Assembly: GCA_037045685.1 (NCBI GenBank)
Contig: JBAOII010000028.1
Location: forward strand, 176,229-240,228
Length of the DNA: 64,000 nt
DNA from: Competibacter_A sp037045685
GTDB lineage: Bacteria > Pseudomonadota > Gammaproteobacteria > Competibacterales > Competibacteraceae
Direction of reading: 5' to 3'
Shown: one piece after another, positions 43,220 to 51,716 of the stretch
Numbering within the stretch: position 1 is the stretch's first letter
Layout of the letters: every line of letters starts with the position of its first letter
Position numbers and translations under genes: made by a program
Notes under the pieces: model-generated
The model's database searches: none
The model's input: the letters and a program-made list of their open reading frames with translations, nothing else
Told to the model about the DNA's origin: nothing

Positions 43220-43325
43220 ATTCACTCGGGTGATTCCGGCACGAACGCTGGGGTCACCCGCGCGCGAGCGCGAGCCCCACGCGCTTGCGAATTGTTTTGT
43301 CGCAAAATTCCACACGCAGACACAT

Positions 43326-43583
43326 GGATGATCGTGCCAAAGTGGCCAGCCAGCGGAATCAGCCGGTGACCGCACGTCACCGAACTGGGCGGTATTCCAA
43401 TTGAGCCGCCGATGGGTTGGAGTTGATCGAGATCGCGCCGGGCGTCGATCTAGAGCGGGATGTTTTGGCGAAAATGAACGTTCCAGCCCCGGATCAGCGC
43501 CCCACTCAAACGCATGGACGCCCGCATCTTCGGCGACGGGCCCGATGGGGCTGCGGGATATGCTGCTGCATCAGGCCGCTTGA
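43326..43583 (+). pseudogene. 3' remnant of a CoA-transferase gene, multiply frameshifted
   Basis: Only the C-terminal ~85 residues are recognisable. Removing about five extra bases gives a continuous family-like end: QRNQPVTYVTERAVFQLT, then ADGLELIEIAPGVDLERDVL, then KMNFQPRISAPLKRMDARIF and GDGPMGLRDMLLHQAA before TGA at 43583. This resembles the C-terminus of acetate/propionate-type CoA-transferases. The rest of the gene is missing upstream, where only about 100 bases separate it from acnB. It ends next to a truncated IS256 transposase, so an IS-linked deletion is likely. The repaired reading is my reconstruction. Confidence 0.6.
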
Positions 43584-43591
43584 AGAGCGGC

Positions 43592-43812
43592 TGTCTTACT
43601 TCAGCCGGCCCAAACGGTTGCCGTTGTGGTAGCCGACCGGTTCACCGCGCTCGAGGTAATCCCGCCCGGACGTCCGTGACCTCAGCCTCCAAGGCTTCTT
43701 CGACGATCAACCGCACCGCGTCACGCAACAAAGCGCCTTTGTCCAAATCACAACGCAACACCTCGGCGATCCGTTTGCGCGTCTGCTCGCTCGCCGGTAC
43801 TCTAGCCATCAT
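43592..43812 (-). pseudogene. IS256-family (mutator) transposase, truncated remnant
   Basis: The N-terminus reads MMARVPASEQTRKRIAEVLR, then DLDKGALLRDAVRLIVEEAL and EAEVTDV, as in IS256-group transposases, with AGGAG 6 bases before the start. A frame break near 43668 precedes DYLERGEPVGYHNGNRLGRL; then homology stops at about 43592, beside the CoA-transferase remnant. The ~300 missing residues include the DDE catalytic domain, so it is inactive. No complete terminal inverted repeat was identified. Confidence 0.75.
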
Positions 43813-43959
43813 GGGATGCTCCTCTTGGGTTTGGAATCCGAACGCACCAACGTTCAGACCCGAAGGATGCATCCCGCTCCCTCAATTTTCCAGCAAGTCT
43901 AAGACTTCACCTTAGCGCATTAATCCGAAACTTTAACTTCAGAAAAAAAGGATACTTTT

Positions 43960-45642
43960 ATGCCAGTGAACATCCACGCCACCGAAAAAGCTTTATTCAA
44001 AATTTTTAACAATGATTATGCGTTTGAGATACCGCCATACCAAAGACCCTATTCTTGGACAATTGACCAAGCCAGTGAGCTGTTGACCGATATTTTAGCG
44101 TTCTTGGGAAATGGTACACAGCCAGTAGAAGAAGTTAACCCATACTTTTTGGGAAGTATCGTGCTTATTAAAGGGGAAGATTCACCTAAATCAGATATAG
44201 TTGACGGCCAGCAACGACTGACAACACTTACAATACTTATGGCTGTTTTGCGGACTAAAGTAAGCGGTGATTTTGCCAATGAGCTTACAACATTTATTTA
44301 CGAAAAAGGCAGTTTGACTTTAGGAACACCAAATCGGTATCGCCTTAAATTGAGAGAGCGAGACGAAATGTTTTTTCGTCAACATATTCAAGATGAGAAA
44401 GGGCTTGAGAGTCTTTTCCAGCTAGATAGCGCACAACTTACCGATAGCCAAGCGAACATCCGCACTAATGCTAAGTATTTTACAGATGAGCTTGCGACTC
44501 TTCCTGAATTACAGCGCATCAGGCTTTTACAGTACTTAATGAGACGATGTTATTTAGTAGTAGTTTCAACTCCAGATCTTGACTCAGCATACCGTATATT
44601 TTCTGTTCTAAATGCTCGTGGGCTAGATCTCGGACTTACCGACTTGCTTAAGTCAGAAATTATCGGAGCAATTCCTACAAATCAGCAAGAAAAGTACACC
44701 AAAATTTGGGAAGATGAAGAAGAAGATTTAGGGCGGGATGCTTTTCAAGAACTATTTGCTCATATTAGAATGATACATCGGAAAGCCAAATTAAGAGAAA
44801 CCGCCCTTAATGAGTTTCGTAAATATATTCAACCTCAAAAAAACGCGACGAATTTTATTGATGAAGTTCTCAAGCCTTTTTCAGATTCTCTTGAGATAAT
44901 TAAAACGATAAATTATCAAAGTGAAAAAGGCTCAGAAGCAGTCAATTCCCTGTTCCGTTGGTTAAATCAAATAGATAATTTTGATTGGGTTCCACCTGCT
45001 ATTCTTTATTTTTCACAAAATCGTCATACCCCTGATAAACTCAAAAAGTTTTTTACAGCCCTAGAAAGATTAGCGGCAGGGCTAATGATCATTCGTGCTG
45101 ATGTAAATTACCGTATCGAGCGCTACGGAAAACTGTTAACGGCTATAGAGAAAAATGGCGACTTATATGCTATTGACTCATCGCTTCAATTAACTCCAGA
45201 GGAAACTAAGCAGATAATAAAAATTCTAGATAGCGATTTGTATTTGATGAAAAGAATTAATAAATACGTGCTTCTCCGACTTGATTCAGCTCTTGCAGAA
45301 GGTGAAGCCACTTATGACTATCCAGCAGTTTCAATTGAGCATGTCTTACCGCAAAATCCTAATAGTGGAAGCAAGTGGCTTCAGTGGTTTCCAGACAACG
45401 AAGAACGATTGAAATATACTCATCGAATTGGGAATCTAGCGTTACTATCTCGCAAAAAGAACGCTCAAGCACAAAACTATGAGTTTGATAAAAAAAAGGG
45501 TGGTTATTTTGCAACAGATAAAGGTATTTCACCTTTTGCTCTAACAACTCAAGTATTGCAAAAAGCGGAATGGACTCCGACCGTAATTAAGCAACGGCAG
45601 GAAGAGCTTATAAAAAAACTCAAGGTGCTTTGGCGATTATGA
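43960..45642 (+). CDS. DUF262/DUF1524 protein, GmrSD-like putative restriction (defence) protein
   Basis: A 560-residue protein in AT-rich DNA (well under 45% GC) amid GC-rich neighbours. The N-terminal DUF262 (ParB/sulfiredoxin-like) domain has EIPPYQRPYSW and DGQQRLTTL (about 82-90). The C-terminal DUF1524 HNH-like nuclease domain has VSIEHVLPQNP and HRIGNLALLSRKKNAQAQN. This is the single-chain layout of GmrSD-type and SspE-like proteins that restrict phage DNA, often with modified bases; target and cofactor are inferred from the family. An AAGGA site precedes the ATG. Flanking by an IS remnant and a truncated gene indicates horizontal arrival. Confidence 0.85.
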   Translation: MPVNIHATEKALFKIFNNDYAFEIPPYQRPYSWTIDQASELLTDILAFLGNGTQPVEEVNPYFLGSIVLIKGEDSPKSDIVDGQQRLTTLTILMAVLRTKVSGDFANELTTFIYEKGSLTLGTPNRYRLKLRERDEMFFRQHIQDEKGLESLFQLDSAQLTDSQANIRTNAKYFTDELATLPELQRIRLLQYLMRRCYLVVVSTPDLDSAYRIFSVLNARGLDLGLTDLLKSEIIGAIPTNQQEKYTKIWEDEEEDLGRDAFQELFAHIRMIHRKAKLRETALNEFRKYIQPQKNATNFIDEVLKPFSDSLEIIKTINYQSEKGSEAVNSLFRWLNQIDNFDWVPPAILYFSQNRHTPDKLKKFFTALERLAAGLMIIRADVNYRIERYGKLLTAIEKNGDLYAIDSSLQLTPEETKQIIKILDSDLYLMKRINKYVLLRLDSALAEGEATYDYPAVSIEHVLPQNPNSGSKWLQWFPDNEERLKYTHRIGNLALLSRKKNAQAQNYEFDKKKGGYFATDKGISPFALTTQVLQKAEWTPTVIKQRQEELIKKLKVLWRL

Positions 45643-45659
45643 GGTAACCGCTATTTAGC

Positions 45660-46037
45660 CAAGCAAGAGAAAACGGCTTCATTCTCGGGCACATCCTGTT
45701 TTCGCCCGTCGTACTCCCCGCGCATCCTGCGCTAAAAATCATTGGCCTCGCGCCGTTGGCGGTGGCCCCGACGCATCAGCGCAAAGGAATCGGTTCCGCG
45801 CTGGTGCGAGCCGGTCTCGAACGCTGCCAGCAACTCGGTTTCGGCGCGGTTGTCGTGCTGGGCCATCCCGGCTATTACCCGCGCTTTGGTTTCTCGCCTT
45901 CCACGCGCTACGGCATCGGTTGCGAATACGAAGCGCCGGAAGAGGCATTCATGGTCATCGAGTTGCAGCCGGATTTTCTCAAAGGCGCGTCCGGCAAGAT
46001 CAAATACCATTCCGCATTCGATAATTTGGTTGTTTGA
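45660..46037 (+). pseudogene. GNAT-family acetyltransferase, 5'-truncated
   Basis: The frame reads ENGFILGHILFSPVVL, then GLAPLAVAPTHQRKGIGSALVRAGLE with the acetyl-CoA loop QRKGIGSA, then HPGYYPRFGFSPSTRYGI and KIKYHSAFDNLVV before TGA. It resembles YhbS-type N-acetyltransferases, but the first ~50 residues are missing and the sequence starts at the edge of the AT-rich DUF262 gene. An internal GTG at 45756 could start a short product. The truncation marks the right boundary of the acquired DNA. Confidence 0.75.
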
Positions 46038-46156
46038 TCGGGTTGTCTTGGCCAGAGCAGTCGTTCACTCTCCTGGCGGGAAGCCTGTGGACGCGGCAAG
46101 CGTGGTTTGCTAATGCCCGTGATCAACCCTGTACGGTGGACATCGCGAATGCTCCC

Positions 46157-46909
46157 TCAGGTGGTGACTTCGTTGACGACCCGCAACACATTGAGTGTGC
46201 GGGGATATCCGATAAAAGGCAGTAGCTGCGTTACAACGTCGATGAGCTTTGCGCGGTCGTTGCCCACATTCAAGTTCGCGGCGACATGGCCTTTAACCTG
46301 CGCTTCGCACCCGCCGAGGGCGGCCAGCATGCTGAAAGTGAGAAGCTCGCGCGTCGGCACGTCCACACCGGTGCGGGTGTAGTGGTCGCCGAAGCAGTGG
46401 GCCGACAGGTAGCGCTGGATGTGCAGCTGATCGTCGGGTGCGGTCGCGTAGAGATGCGCGACGGCATCGCTCCCAATAATCTCTTTCTGAATGGCAAGCC
46501 CCTGCTCCGCGCGGTTTTCGGGCATGGTCGTGGACTGTCCCGGTAGAGGGAGCTTGACGCCGCGCTCGGCAAGAACATCATTGGTGGCGTGGAGGAAGTC
46601 GAAAACCTTGGCCATGCCGACGTATGGCACGGCTTGGTACACGATTTCCTTGATCTCAATCGGCGTCACCCCAACGGTGAGCGCTGCGCCGAGCATGACG
46701 CGGTACTCGCGCAGGGCCTGAGAAGCGATCATCGCGGCGAGCTGAACCATCAGCCGGGTTCTGGCGTCCAGATTGCCGTGATGGAGCACGTCGCCGAAGG
46801 CGAAATTGTCGAACGTCTCGATGAGTTCCGGGTCGGTCACCGCCAAGGTGGAGACGTGACCGGGAAAAAGCTCGTCGTGATTCTGGCGCGCTCGTTCATT
46901 GGGGGGCAT
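46157..46909 (-). CDS. Carboxymuconolactone decarboxylase (CMD/AhpD-like) family protein
   Basis: A 250-residue protein with two CMD domains: LDARTRLMVQLAAMIASQALREYRVMLGAALTVGVTPIEIKEIVYQAVPYVG and VPTRELLTFSMLAALGGCEAQVKGHVAANLNVGNDRAKLIDVVTQLLPFIG. The second has GGCEAQVKGH, a single-cysteine version of the AhpD CXXC; the first has none. It probably has a redox or lactone-related role but the substrate is unknown. It is the last gene of the minus-strand set with the alcohol dehydrogenase 16 bases upstream. Confidence 0.85.
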   Translation of the reverse strand: MPPNERARQNHDELFPGHVSTLAVTDPELIETFDNFAFGDVLHHGNLDARTRLMVQLAAMIASQALREYRVMLGAALTVGVTPIEIKEIVYQAVPYVGMAKVFDFLHATNDVLAERGVKLPLPGQSTTMPENRAEQGLAIQKEIIGSDAVAHLYATAPDDQLHIQRYLSAHCFGDHYTRTGVDVPTRELLTFSMLAALGGCEAQVKGHVAANLNVGNDRAKLIDVVTQLLPFIGYPRTLNVLRVVNEVTT

Positions 46910-46925
46910 GGCGATTCTCCTTGCC

Positions 46926-47981
46926 TCAGTTCTTCAGCGAAGCCATATCGATGACAAAGCGATATTTCACATCGCTGTTCAGCATGCGCTGATAGGCCGC
47001 GTTGATATCCTGAATGTTGATCACCTCGATATCGGAGGTGATGTTGTGCTCGCCGCAGAAGTCGAGCATTTCCTGGGTTTCGGCGATACCGCCGATGACG
47101 GAACCCGCGACCGCTCTACGGCCCAGCACCAGCGGGGCCGTATTCAACATTTCGTGCAGCGGGCCGAGATAGCCGACCAGAACCAGCGTGCCGCTCAGCG
47201 AAAGCGTGGGCAGATAGGGATTGAGATCGTGGACATAAGGCACGGTATCCACGATCAAATCGAACTGGCCGGCGACCGCTGCCATTTGTGACTCATCGGT
47301 CGAGAGCACGACCTGGTCGGCCCCCAGGCGTCGCGCATCCTGCTCCTTGCCCGGCGAACGGGTAAACAGCGCCACATGGGCGCCCAGCGCTTTCGCCAGT
47401 TTCAGCGCCATATGACCCAGGCCACCCAACCCCACGACCGCCACATGGCTGTCTTTCCCCACACGCCAATGGCGTAGAGGGGAGTAAGTCGTAATCCCGG
47501 CGCACAGGAGTGGAGCGGCTCCCTTCAGGTCTAGCCCATCAGGAATTTTCACAACGAATTTATCGGACACCACGATCTGGTCGGAGTAACCGCCATAGGT
47601 CGGCAGGTGATCGTGACGATCAAAATCGTTGTAGGTGAGCGTCGCTCCTTCCGCGCAATACTGTTCGAGTCCTGTCATGCAGGGTTTGCAATGCTGGCAG
47701 GAATCCACCAAACACCCGACACCGACCAGATCGCCCGCCTTGAAGCGGGTGACGGATGCCCCGACGCTCGCCACGCGACCAATAATTTCATGCCCCGGCA
47801 CCATCGGATGCTTGGCGTTACCCCAATCGTTGCGGACACTGTGGATGTCGGAGTGGCAGACGCCGCAGTAAAGAATATCGATCACCACGTCATTGGGCCG
47901 TGGATCGCGGCGCTCAAACGTGAAAGGAACCAAGTCCTCTATCGCGGAATGAGCCGCGTAACCCAGTACATTCATGGTCAT
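46926..47981 (-). CDS. Zinc-dependent NAD(P) alcohol dehydrogenase (YahK/cinnamyl-type)
   Basis: A 351-residue medium-chain dehydrogenase. Catalytic zinc: CGVCHSDIH, GHE; structural zinc: CQHCKPCMTGLEQYC; cofactor: GLGGLGHMALKLAKALGA. The sequence resembles E. coli YahK/AdhA-type NADPH-dependent aldehyde reductases (GVGCLVDSCQHC; TYGGYSDQIVV). It reduces aldehydes or oxidises alcohols; substrate not known. The start at 47981 has AGGAG 9 bases upstream; a second ATG lies 2 codons on. Probably co-transcribed with the aldo/keto reductase. Confidence 0.92.
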   Translation of the reverse strand: MTMNVLGYAAHSAIEDLVPFTFERRDPRPNDVVIDILYCGVCHSDIHSVRNDWGNAKHPMVPGHEIIGRVASVGASVTRFKAGDLVGVGCLVDSCQHCKPCMTGLEQYCAEGATLTYNDFDRHDHLPTYGGYSDQIVVSDKFVVKIPDGLDLKGAAPLLCAGITTYSPLRHWRVGKDSHVAVVGLGGLGHMALKLAKALGAHVALFTRSPGKEQDARRLGADQVVLSTDESQMAAVAGQFDLIVDTVPYVHDLNPYLPTLSLSGTLVLVGYLGPLHEMLNTAPLVLGRRAVAGSVIGGIAETQEMLDFCGEHNITSDIEVINIQDINAAYQRMLNSDVKYRFVIDMASLKN

Positions 47982-48025
47982 TTCTCGTCTCCTATCTCTA
48001 TATTTTTCAATAGTATAACTTCCGT

Positions 48026-49018
48026 TCAACGCCCAACCAATTTTTGTAGGTGTTCGGGATAGCGAGCCCCTTGCACCGTGATTTTGGAGACAGCGCTGTC
48101 GATGGCGCGGAGATCGGCGGGCGTTAGTTTGACGCGGGCTGCTCCGATATTTTCCTCGAGGCGGTGCTGCTTCGTGGTTCCAGGGATCGGAACGATCCAC
48201 GGCTTCTGAGCCAGTAGCCAGGCCAGCGCGATCTGTGCCGGCGTCGCCTGCTTATTGGTTGCAATTTGGCCGAGCAGATCAACGAAGGCTTGGTTGGCCT
48301 TCCGGGCCTCCGGCGTAAAGCGCGGAACGATGTTGCGGAAGTCGGAACTGTCGAACTGGGTATTCTCATCCATCTGGCCGGTCAGAAAGCCCTTGCCCAG
48401 CGGGCTAAAGGGGACGAAGCCGATTCCGAGTTCCTCAAGCGTCGGCAGGATCTCCGCTTCGGGCTCTCGCCACCACAGCGAATACTCGCTCTGGAGGGCA
48501 GTGACCGGCTGAACCGCGTGGGCGCGACGGATCGTCTGCGCGCCGGCTTCGGACAAACCGAAGTGTTTGACCTTGCCTTCCTGAATCAGGTCTTTGACGG
48601 CTCCCGCGACCTCTTCGATGGGCACGTCTGGATCAACGCGGTGCTGATAGAACAGATCAATCGCATCGACTTTGAGTCGCTTGAGCGAAGCTTCAGCGAC
48701 CTGCTTGATACGCTCGGGCCGGCTATCGAGACCGGCTTGTTGCCCTGTTTCGGGGTCAAACTTGAACCCGAACTTGGTGGCGATCGCCACTTGCCCACGG
48801 AACGGGGCCAGGGCTTCGCCCACGAGCGCTTCGTTGGTGAACGGGCCGTAAACTTCGGCGGTGTCGAAGAAGGTGACCCCGCGTTCGACGGCTGACCGGA
48901 TCAGCGCGATTCCCGCCTGCTGATCGACGGCAGGGCCGTACCCGAAGCTCAATCCCATGCAGCCCAGTCCGATGGCCGAAACTTCTAAATTGCTGCTGCC
49001 CAGTGTGCGTTTTTGCAT
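48026..49018 (-). CDS. Aldo/keto reductase
   Basis: A 330-residue AKR barrel. It has DTAEVYGPFTNE with the catalytic Asp and Tyr, KFGFKF with the Lys, and YQHRVDPDVPIEE with the His, plus GTTKQHRLEENIGA for NADPH. It is close to the AKR13/YakC group. I chose ATG 49018 because GGAGG lies 6 bases upstream; the frame opens 11 codons earlier. It is the promoter-proximal gene of the redox operon and divergent from a LysR regulator. Confidence 0.93.
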   Translation of the reverse strand: MQKRTLGSSNLEVSAIGLGCMGLSFGYGPAVDQQAGIALIRSAVERGVTFFDTAEVYGPFTNEALVGEALAPFRGQVAIATKFGFKFDPETGQQAGLDSRPERIKQVAEASLKRLKVDAIDLFYQHRVDPDVPIEEVAGAVKDLIQEGKVKHFGLSEAGAQTIRRAHAVQPVTALQSEYSLWWREPEAEILPTLEELGIGFVPFSPLGKGFLTGQMDENTQFDSSDFRNIVPRFTPEARKANQAFVDLLGQIATNKQATPAQIALAWLLAQKPWIVPIPGTTKQHRLEENIGAARVKLTPADLRAIDSAVSKITVQGARYPEHLQKLVGR

Positions 49019-49075
49019 GTGTGCCTCCTCCGGCGTGAATGGTGTTCTCAAATCAGATATTACGCTGGAATACTG

Positions 49076-49100
49076 TTAAGAAAAATGACATATTTCTTCA
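49076..49100. promoter_or_regulatory. Candidate LysR operator
   Basis: A dyad AAGAAA-N9-TTTCTT in the AT-rich 106-base gap between the divergent aldo/keto reductase and lysR genes. LysR proteins commonly bind such interrupted dyads (T-N11-A type) between divergent genes. Predicted by inspection only. Confidence 0.35.
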
Positions 49101-49124
49101 TGTTCTTTTAAGTGGAACTTAATA

Positions 49125-50028
49125 ATGTATCACGAGCAGCTAGACGGCCTTCTCGCCCTGAAGATTGTGGCTGACACGCGAAATTTTACGGTCGCAGCCA
49201 AGACGCTCGGCGTTTCGCCCTCGGCCGTGAGCCAAACCATCAAGCAACTGGAGCGGCGTTTGGGGGTTGCGCTGTTGTCCCGCACGACGCGCAGTACCAG
49301 CCTGACAGAAGCCGGGGAAAGATTTCTGAGCCAAGCCGGCCCCGCCCTCGATCAGATTCTAGCTGCGCTAGAAAATGTGGGCACCTACGCGGAAAAACCT
49401 TCCGGTCTGCTTCGGCTCAATTTACCCCGACAGATCTATCCCTTCTATGTCGGCCCCGCTCGTGGCGAGTTTCATAAAGAAATATCCTGAGATCACGGTC
49501 GAACTGTTTTTTGAAGATCAAACCTCAGATGTTGTCGAGAAAGGCTTTGATGCGGGTATCCGGTTATCGGATATTCTGGCCAAGGATGTGGTGGCAATAA
49601 AATTGTTTGGCCCGGTACGATTTGTCACCGCCGCTTCACCAAAATACTTGGATAAGATGGGGCGTCCGAAACATCCCAAAGACCTTCTGTTTCACAACTG
49701 TATACGGCCACGATTGGGGGCAGGCCTCTATGAGAGATGGGAGTTTGAAGATAAGGGCAAAGAATTTCAGGTACAGGTGAAAGGCTCCCTCATCCTCAAT
49801 GACTCGCTTTTGATGCTCGACGCAGCCGTGGAAGGCGCCGGAATTGCGTACTCCACCGAAGACGCGATCAGGGACGAGGTCCGCTCAGGGCAGTTAGAAA
49901 TCGTGCTGGATCAATTTGCTTGCGTCAGTACAGGTTTTTATCTCTATTATCCCAAGAGGTCGCAAGTTTTGCCGAAACTGAGAGCATTCATCGAGCATAT
50001 TAAAAGCGAGAACAAACTCCTCCTGTAA
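49125..50028 (+). CDS. LysR-family transcriptional regulator (frameshifted)
   Basis: About 300 residues. The N-terminal winged HTH (LKIVADTRNFTVAAKTLGVSPSAVSQTIKQLERRLGVALLSRTTRSTSLTEAG) leads into the effector domain (SFIKKYPEITVELFFEDQT, GFDAGIRL). One extra G near 49458 shifts the frame; removal gives GPLVASFIKKYPEI. Divergence from the aldo/keto reductase, dehydrogenase and CMD genes suggests it controls them, as is common for LysR regulators. Ligand unknown. Confidence 0.88.
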
Positions 50029-50096
50029 ATTTTCCCATGATCCGAACTACGAGCCGAGCATGGATCACCGCCAGCACGGGAAAATTTACAGGAGGA
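50018..50096. repeat. Perfect 19-bp inverted repeat spanning the lysR stop codon
   Basis: Left arm TCCTCCTGTAAATTTTCCC at 50018-50036; its exact complement is at 50078-50096. The arms enclose 41 bases, which hold a second 6-bp pair (TGATCC/GGATCA). The lysR stop codon lies in the left arm. It lies between convergent lysR and plsC-like genes. There is no T-run, so it is not a standard terminator; a cruciform, RNA-stabilising structure or small-element relic are possibilities. Confidence 0.85.
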
Positions 50097-50105
50097 TCTT
50101 TAACG

Positions 50106-50717
50106 CTATCCCCCCAATCTCGCCGCCAGCGCCGCCATGAACCGTTCCCGGTCCCCCTCCCAATGCAGCGGCTCCCCCACCCAGGCATCGCAGAAAAACG
50201 GCACCGGCAGCCAGTCGCCCTTGGGCAGCACTCGGCCCAAGCCGCACAGCCGCACCGGACAAATCGGAACCGCCGGCAATTGCTGCGCCAGCCAGACGAT
50301 GCCGGACTTGAGCTTTCCCAGACATTCCGGCTCGCCGCGCGTCCCTTCCGGGAAAAAAATGACGATGTTGCCGGCCGCCAGCACATCCCGCACCTCCCCC
50401 AACACCTCGACGTGCGGACGACCACCGCCCGTCGCCACCGGAATGATGCCGATCACGTTTCTGGCGAACCAAGCCCGCCATCGGCCGCGCAAAAAATACT
50501 CCGCCGACGCGGCCGGCCGCGCTCGGGACAACAACCGCAACGGCAACATCGCCACCAATACCAGCGCATCGAGATGGCTGTTGTGGTTGGCGACGATCAG
50601 GGCGGGACCGCGACGGGGCAAACGGTGGCGGTCGCGCACGTTGACGCCCACCGCCAGCAACAGAAATGGCTTGACGATCAGCAGAAAAAACAATAGCCGC
50701 AGCGCGACGGACCCCAT
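50106..50717 (-). CDS. PlsC-like 1-acylglycerol-3-phosphate acyltransferase
   Basis: A 203-residue acyltransferase with an N-terminal membrane helix (LRLLFFLLIVKPFLLLAV), NHNSHLDALVLV (HX4D), the block IIPVATGGG and FFPEGTRGEPE. These are the PlsC motifs for adding an acyl group to lysophosphatidic acid or a similar acceptor. I chose ATG 50717 (GGAG 8 bases upstream); the frame is open to a GTG at 50759 inside a REP-like repeat. Being last in the YnbBADC-like operon, it likely builds the same unusual lipid. Confidence 0.85.
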   Translation of the reverse strand: MGSVALRLLFFLLIVKPFLLLAVGVNVRDRHRLPRRGPALIVANHNSHLDALVLVAMLPLRLLSRARPAASAEYFLRGRWRAWFARNVIGIIPVATGGGRPHVEVLGEVRDVLAAGNIVIFFPEGTRGEPECLGKLKSGIVWLAQQLPAVPICPVRLCGLGRVLPKGDWLPVPFFCDAWVGEPLHWEGDRERFMAALAARLGG

Positions 50718-50751
50718 GTAAATCGCTCCATACCCAACGGCGCGGGTGATG

Positions 50752-50789
50752 ACCCTCACCCCTGCCCCTCTCCCACGGGGAGAGGGGTG
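50752..50789. repeat. REP-like hairpin repeat, copy 5 (inside operon)
   Basis: ACCCTCACCCCTGCCCCTCTCCC, loop ACG, GGGAGAGGGG. It lies between the CdsA-like and PlsC-like genes of one transcript. Without a T-run it may protect or attenuate the upstream RNA rather than end it. Confidence 0.75.
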
Positions 50790-50794
50790 TTCGA

Positions 50795-51716
50795 TCAGAA
50801 ATAGAGATAGCGGGTGAAGTGGAAAAACAGCGGCGCGGTGTAGGTCAGGCTGTCCACCCGGTCGAGAATGCCGCCGTGGCCCGGCAACAGATTCCCGCTA
50901 TCCTTGATCCCCAGATCGCGCTTCAGCGCCGACAGGCTCAAGTCGCCGAAGAAACCCGCGACCGCGATTAAAGCCCCCGCCAGCAGCGCATCGCGAAGGC
51001 CGAACGGCGTCAGCCACGGCGCCAGCAGCGCGGACAAGAGAACGGTCGTCACCACCCCGCCGACGAAGCCTTCCACGGTTTTGTTCGGGCTGATCTTGGG
51101 CGAAATTTTGTGCTTGCCCAACAGCTTGCCCCAGCAAAATTGCGCCACGTCGTTCAGCTCGGTCAACAGCAGCAGGAACAGCACCAAACCCGGCCCGCTG
51201 ACGTGCGGGTACTGCGCCTGCGGCAACACCAGCAGAAAGGCGAGATGGCTCAGGCTGAACACCATGCTCATCAGGCCCCAATGCAGGGTGCCGGCGGCGC
51301 GCAAATGACCCTGAGTTTCGCCGATCAACACCATCGCCACCGGCAGCAGCAGGAACATGTAGACCGGGATAAAAATGATGAACATGCCGTACCACTCGAT
51401 GCCGATCCAGTAATACTGCACCGGGATGCTCAGATAGGCCCAGAACAACACCCGGCGGTCGGCGTGGCGGGTGGGAATCAGGGTCAGATATTCCTTGAGT
51501 GCCAGAAAGCTGACCAGGCCAAAAAACAGCAGCGCGGCGATCCGGTTGAAGGTCAGCGCCAGCGAACACAGCGCCACGATCAGCCACCAACTGCGGATGC
51601 GCTGGCGCAATTCGCTGTCGGGCGCGAGCCGCCACACCACGGCGGTCGCCAGCGATCAGCAGCCCCCATACCCCGCCCAGAACGACCGTCACCGGCGATG
51701 TCAGCGTCAAGGACAT
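50795..51716 (-). CDS. CdsA-like phosphatidate cytidylyltransferase, YnbB-type (frameshifted)
   Basis: About 306 residues and 7-8 membrane segments. The CdsA signature reads KISPKISPNKTVEGFVGG followed by GDLSLSALKRDLGIKDSGNLLPGHGGILDRVDSL. CdsA enzymes make CDP-diacylglycerol from phosphatidate and CTP. This paralogue resembles E. coli YnbB, encoded beside a YnbA-like phosphatidyltransferase as here. One extra G near 51650 splits the N-terminus; removal gives WGLLIAATAVVWRLAPDSEL. Start 51716 has GGGAGG 8 bases upstream and overlaps the preceding gene by 10 bases. Confidence 0.85.

Noticed and set aside
43220..43325. Terminator after acnB (GGGTGA ... TCACCC)
   Set aside because: A 7-bp stem around a 20-base loop without a T-run is too weak to call.
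50018..50096. The 19-bp inverted repeat as a rho-independent terminator
   Set aside because: A 41-base loop and no T-run; reported as a repeat instead.
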